This document shows, piece after piece, positions 62,165 through 64,000 of a stretch of 64,000 nt of DNA; positions within the stretch are counted from its first letter, which is position 1; every line of letters begins with the position of its first letter. Position numbers and translations under genes: made by a program. Source of the DNA: Chitinophaga arvensicola (GTDB lineage: Bacteria; Bacteroidota; Bacteroidia; Chitinophagales; Chitinophagaceae); the NCBI RefSeq assembly GCF_900110835.1, contig NZ_FOJG01000002.1:1020979-1084978 (forward strand). The letters are read 5' to 3'. The notes below the pieces were generated by a model. It was not told the DNA's origin and made no database searches. It saw only the letters and a list, made by a program, of their open reading frames with translations.

Positions 62165-62287
62165 ATCCTTTCCCGTTTAACGGAGTGCAAAGATACAATT
62201 TTCTAAATTACTTCCAAATTTTATCGCCTTCATTTTTAATATTTTATCTCAGCAACATTAATCACATATAACGGGAAAGGCTATACA

Positions 62288-64000
62288 TCAGGGATTAAAC
62301 TTCGCATCCAGCATCTTCATAAAGTACCCTCCCACCACGCTCCTGGCCTGGAAACCAACCATCTTGCCATTGGTGGTTTCGTGCCAGTCGCTGAGTGGAA
62401 CACGTGTAGTCGTGCCAGTTACATACGTGGTCAACGGCGCTACAAATGCGTTAAAATCTTTCGCGTTATCGGTGAGCACAGCGGTCCACATAATCCAGTC
62501 GGATTTGGTGTAGGTTTTCCGGCTGTCCAGTGGTAAACCGTATTGCTGCTGTTTAGTAAGGTAAAAGTTCGTTTCTTTTTTGTACACGGAAGCCGGGAAT
62601 AAGTCGAAGTGGAGCACTTTGTCCCATACCATGTTGTACTTCTGGCTCCAGGTGTTTTTGCTTTCGAAAGCAAGACTGAAATGATCGCCATCATCGGCGA
62701 GTTTCACCCAGTTGGCGGCCATTTCCTTTGCACTCTTTTCGTATTTATCGGCAATGTCGTTGTAGCCAAGCTGGCGGGCCATCATGGCGTAGGCGCGGAT
62801 ACCGGCAATAGCTTTGAGCGAGAGGTTGGTATTACGTGCCAGGTGACCGGCAAAATCGTCGGTGCACAGCTGGTTAGCAGGATCGAAGCCTTCACGCTGG
62901 AGGTATTCCGCCCAGGTGGTGAGTGTTTGCCAGTGTTTTTTGGCGTAGTCGGCATTGCCTTCTGAGCGGGTAATAGCGCCGGCGAGAATCAGCATGTTGC
63001 CGGATTCTTCTACCGGCATGCCTTCACCGTAGGCCTGGCCGTTGGCGAGTGGGTAGGTACCCAGGTCATGTGCGGCGTAGGGCTCTTTGAATTTGCCACT
63101 TTCAGAAAAATAGAAAATGCCATTCATCATGCCTTTTAACAGATCGGGGTTATAGATCAGGAATAAGGGGGCAGATGGATAAGTGATATCTACCGTATTG
63201 ATACAGCCGTTGCTGAAGTTCTCTTTGGAGAGGAAAAGGATTTCTCCCTGCGGGCTCTTCACCAGTTTATGCCCGGAAACCGCTTGTCTGTAGGCCAGTT
63301 CGCAGAGTTTGGCGTATTCATCGCCACCGGCTTTCACGGCATCATCATGCAGCTGCTGGTTAAATTTCGTACATCTGTCAATGATAGAGGCGTAGTCGGT
63401 GTAGGCGGTGTTGAGTTGTTTGTCGATGGTTTGAGTAGCGTCGTTTTTCCACCAGGCTTTCAGGTTGGTCTGGAAGTACTGGAGGGCGAACAGATCGTCG
63501 TAGCCGAGCAGGAACACCTGTTCCTTAGGCGTAGCGGCAACAGCGCCCAGGTTCACGGCCGTGCTCAATACGAGTGCCTTGTCTTTTTTGGTGCTGGCGG
63601 TGGTACCGCTGGCAAATGCAGCCATGGCGTCGCCGGGTGTGCTGATATATTGAATGGGGTGTGCGGCGGTAGGTGCGGCTACATACATATAGCCCCAGTC
63701 GATGCGCAGGTCATCCCCTTTCTTTTGCAGTACAGGTTGTTCTTTGGTACCGGCTTTCAGAATGGAGAGCTGGCCGTTGGTATATTTAGAGGTCACTACA
63801 GGCTGACCGGGTGTATTCACGCTCACATTGGTGGAAGCGCCAAAGTACACCTGTACCTGATGCGGGGCGTTATCGTTGGATACTACTTTATAGGAAATAT
63901 ACGATACCGGCCGGGAAATCAGCATCAGGTCGTCCATCAGCAAGGGCGAGGTGAAGGTGAGCGTCACATCTGCCTTGCCGCAGGTGAAGTTGTAGCTGGT
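62288..64000 (-). CDS. glutaminase A family protein (DUF5127/DUF4965/DUF1793), 5' end outside window
   Basis: At least 570 residues, with the start beyond the right edge; the frame remains open to base 64000 (TSYNFTCGKADVTLTF). The visible part begins in the DUF5127 beta-sandwich (RPVSYISYKVVSNDNAPHQV, VQVYFGAST). It then continues through a DUF4965 helical region (EQVFLLGYDDLFALQYFQTN, WWKND) to the catalytic (alpha/alpha)6-barrel-like region with DVTYPSAPLFLIYNP-type wording (seen as DITYPSAPLFLIYNPDLLKG), HDLGTYPLANGQ and CTDDFAGHLARNTNLSLKAI. These are hallmarks of GtaA-type glutaminases, usually secreted. The gene is alone, after tRNA-Lys, and outside the AT-rich island. Confidence 0.85.
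   Translation of the reverse strand, partial: TSYNFTCGKADVTLTFTSPLLMDDLMLISRPVSYISYKVVSNDNAPHQVQVYFGASTNVSVNTPGQPVVTSKYTNGQLSILKAGTKEQPVLQKKGDDLRIDWGYMYVAAPTAAHPIQYISTPGDAMAAFASGTTASTKKDKALVLSTAVNLGAVAATPKEQVFLLGYDDLFALQYFQTNLKAWWKNDATQTIDKQLNTAYTDYASIIDRCTKFNQQLHDDAVKAGGDEYAKLCELAYRQAVSGHKLVKSPQGEILFLSKENFSNGCINTVDITYPSAPLFLIYNPDLLKGMMNGIFYFSESGKFKEPYAAHDLGTYPLANGQAYGEGMPVEESGNMLILAGAITRSEGNADYAKKHWQTLTTWAEYLQREGFDPANQLCTDDFAGHLARNTNLSLKAIAGIRAYAMMARQLGYNDIADKYEKSAKEMAANWVKLADDGDHFSLAFESKNTWSQKYNMVWDKVLHFDLFPASVYKKETNFYLTKQQQYGLPLDSRKTYTKSDWIMWTAVLTDNAKDFNAFVAPLTTYVTGTTTRVPLSDWHETTNGKMVGFQARSVVGGYFMKMLDAKFNP

Noticed and set aside
1..64000. CRISPR arrays, insertion sequences and ribosomal RNA
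   Set aside because: No regular short repeats with spacers, no transposase frame and no rRNA-like sequence were seen anywhere in the window.

Overview
The window looks like a chromosomal segment of a Bacteroidota bacterium, most likely Chitinophagaceae and close to Chitinophaga. The reasons are two ECF sigma/FecR/TonB-receptor sets, a SusC/SusD pair, fasciclin and DUF4397 lipoproteins, RHS and tail-fibre-like surface genes, and start sites without strong Shine-Dalgarno sequences. This assignment is inferred from gene content; no marker gene was compared.

Layout. (1) 0.1-3.0 kb: a small membrane protein, a tail-fibre-like surface protein, a small secreted protein and broken RHS core pieces. 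(2) 3.2-6.9 kb: a polytopic membrane protein, a frameshifted GH5-like glycosidase and a metallophosphoesterase. (3) 7.1-10.9 kb: four related short exported peptides with a C-x7-C pair, around a LanKC-like lyase/kinase that lacks the LanC cyclase and a MauE-type redox membrane protein. The cluster ends in a hairpin terminator. (4) 11.0-20.7 kb: a TlpA-like thioredoxin, SusD and SusC on the minus strand, divergent from an ECF sigma, FecR and a small orphan gene. (5) 20.7-26.1 kb: an outer-membrane beta-barrel receptor, then about 2.7 kb of RHS, tail-fibre and small-gene fragments that partly duplicate the 0.6-3.0 kb region. (6) 26.2-43.3 kb: one long minus-strand locus in the order sigma, FecR, TonB receptor, two DUF4397-like lipoproteins, three fasciclin lipoproteins, a five-IPT/NHL lipoprotein and a second TonB receptor. 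(7) 43.7-61.8 kb: an AT-rich defence island ending at tRNA-Lys. It holds a possible HEPN protein, a three-gene AAA ATPase/DUF4435/DUF262 operon, remnants of a mobile element beside a 57-bp palindrome, a two-gene unit pairing an HsdM-HsdS-like methylase fused to a histidine-kinase ATPase with a response regulator fused to a cold-shock domain, a dead Crp/Fnr gene, and a Gabija-type OLD nuclease/UvrD helicase pair. (8) 62.3-64.0 kb: a DUF4965-type glutaminase that runs off the right edge.

How the genes may work together. The two sigma/FecR/TonB loci look like signal-controlled nutrient-uptake or surface-display loci. The three strongest candidates for poorly described biology are the methylase-kinase plus response-regulator pair (51.7-55.3 kb), the cyclase-less LanKC-like peptide cluster (7.1-10.9 kb), and the ATPase/DUF4435/DUF262 operon (46.0-50.1 kb). 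The RHS relics at 2-3 kb and 23.4-26 kb look like an array of displaced polymorphic-toxin tips with small exported partner genes between them.
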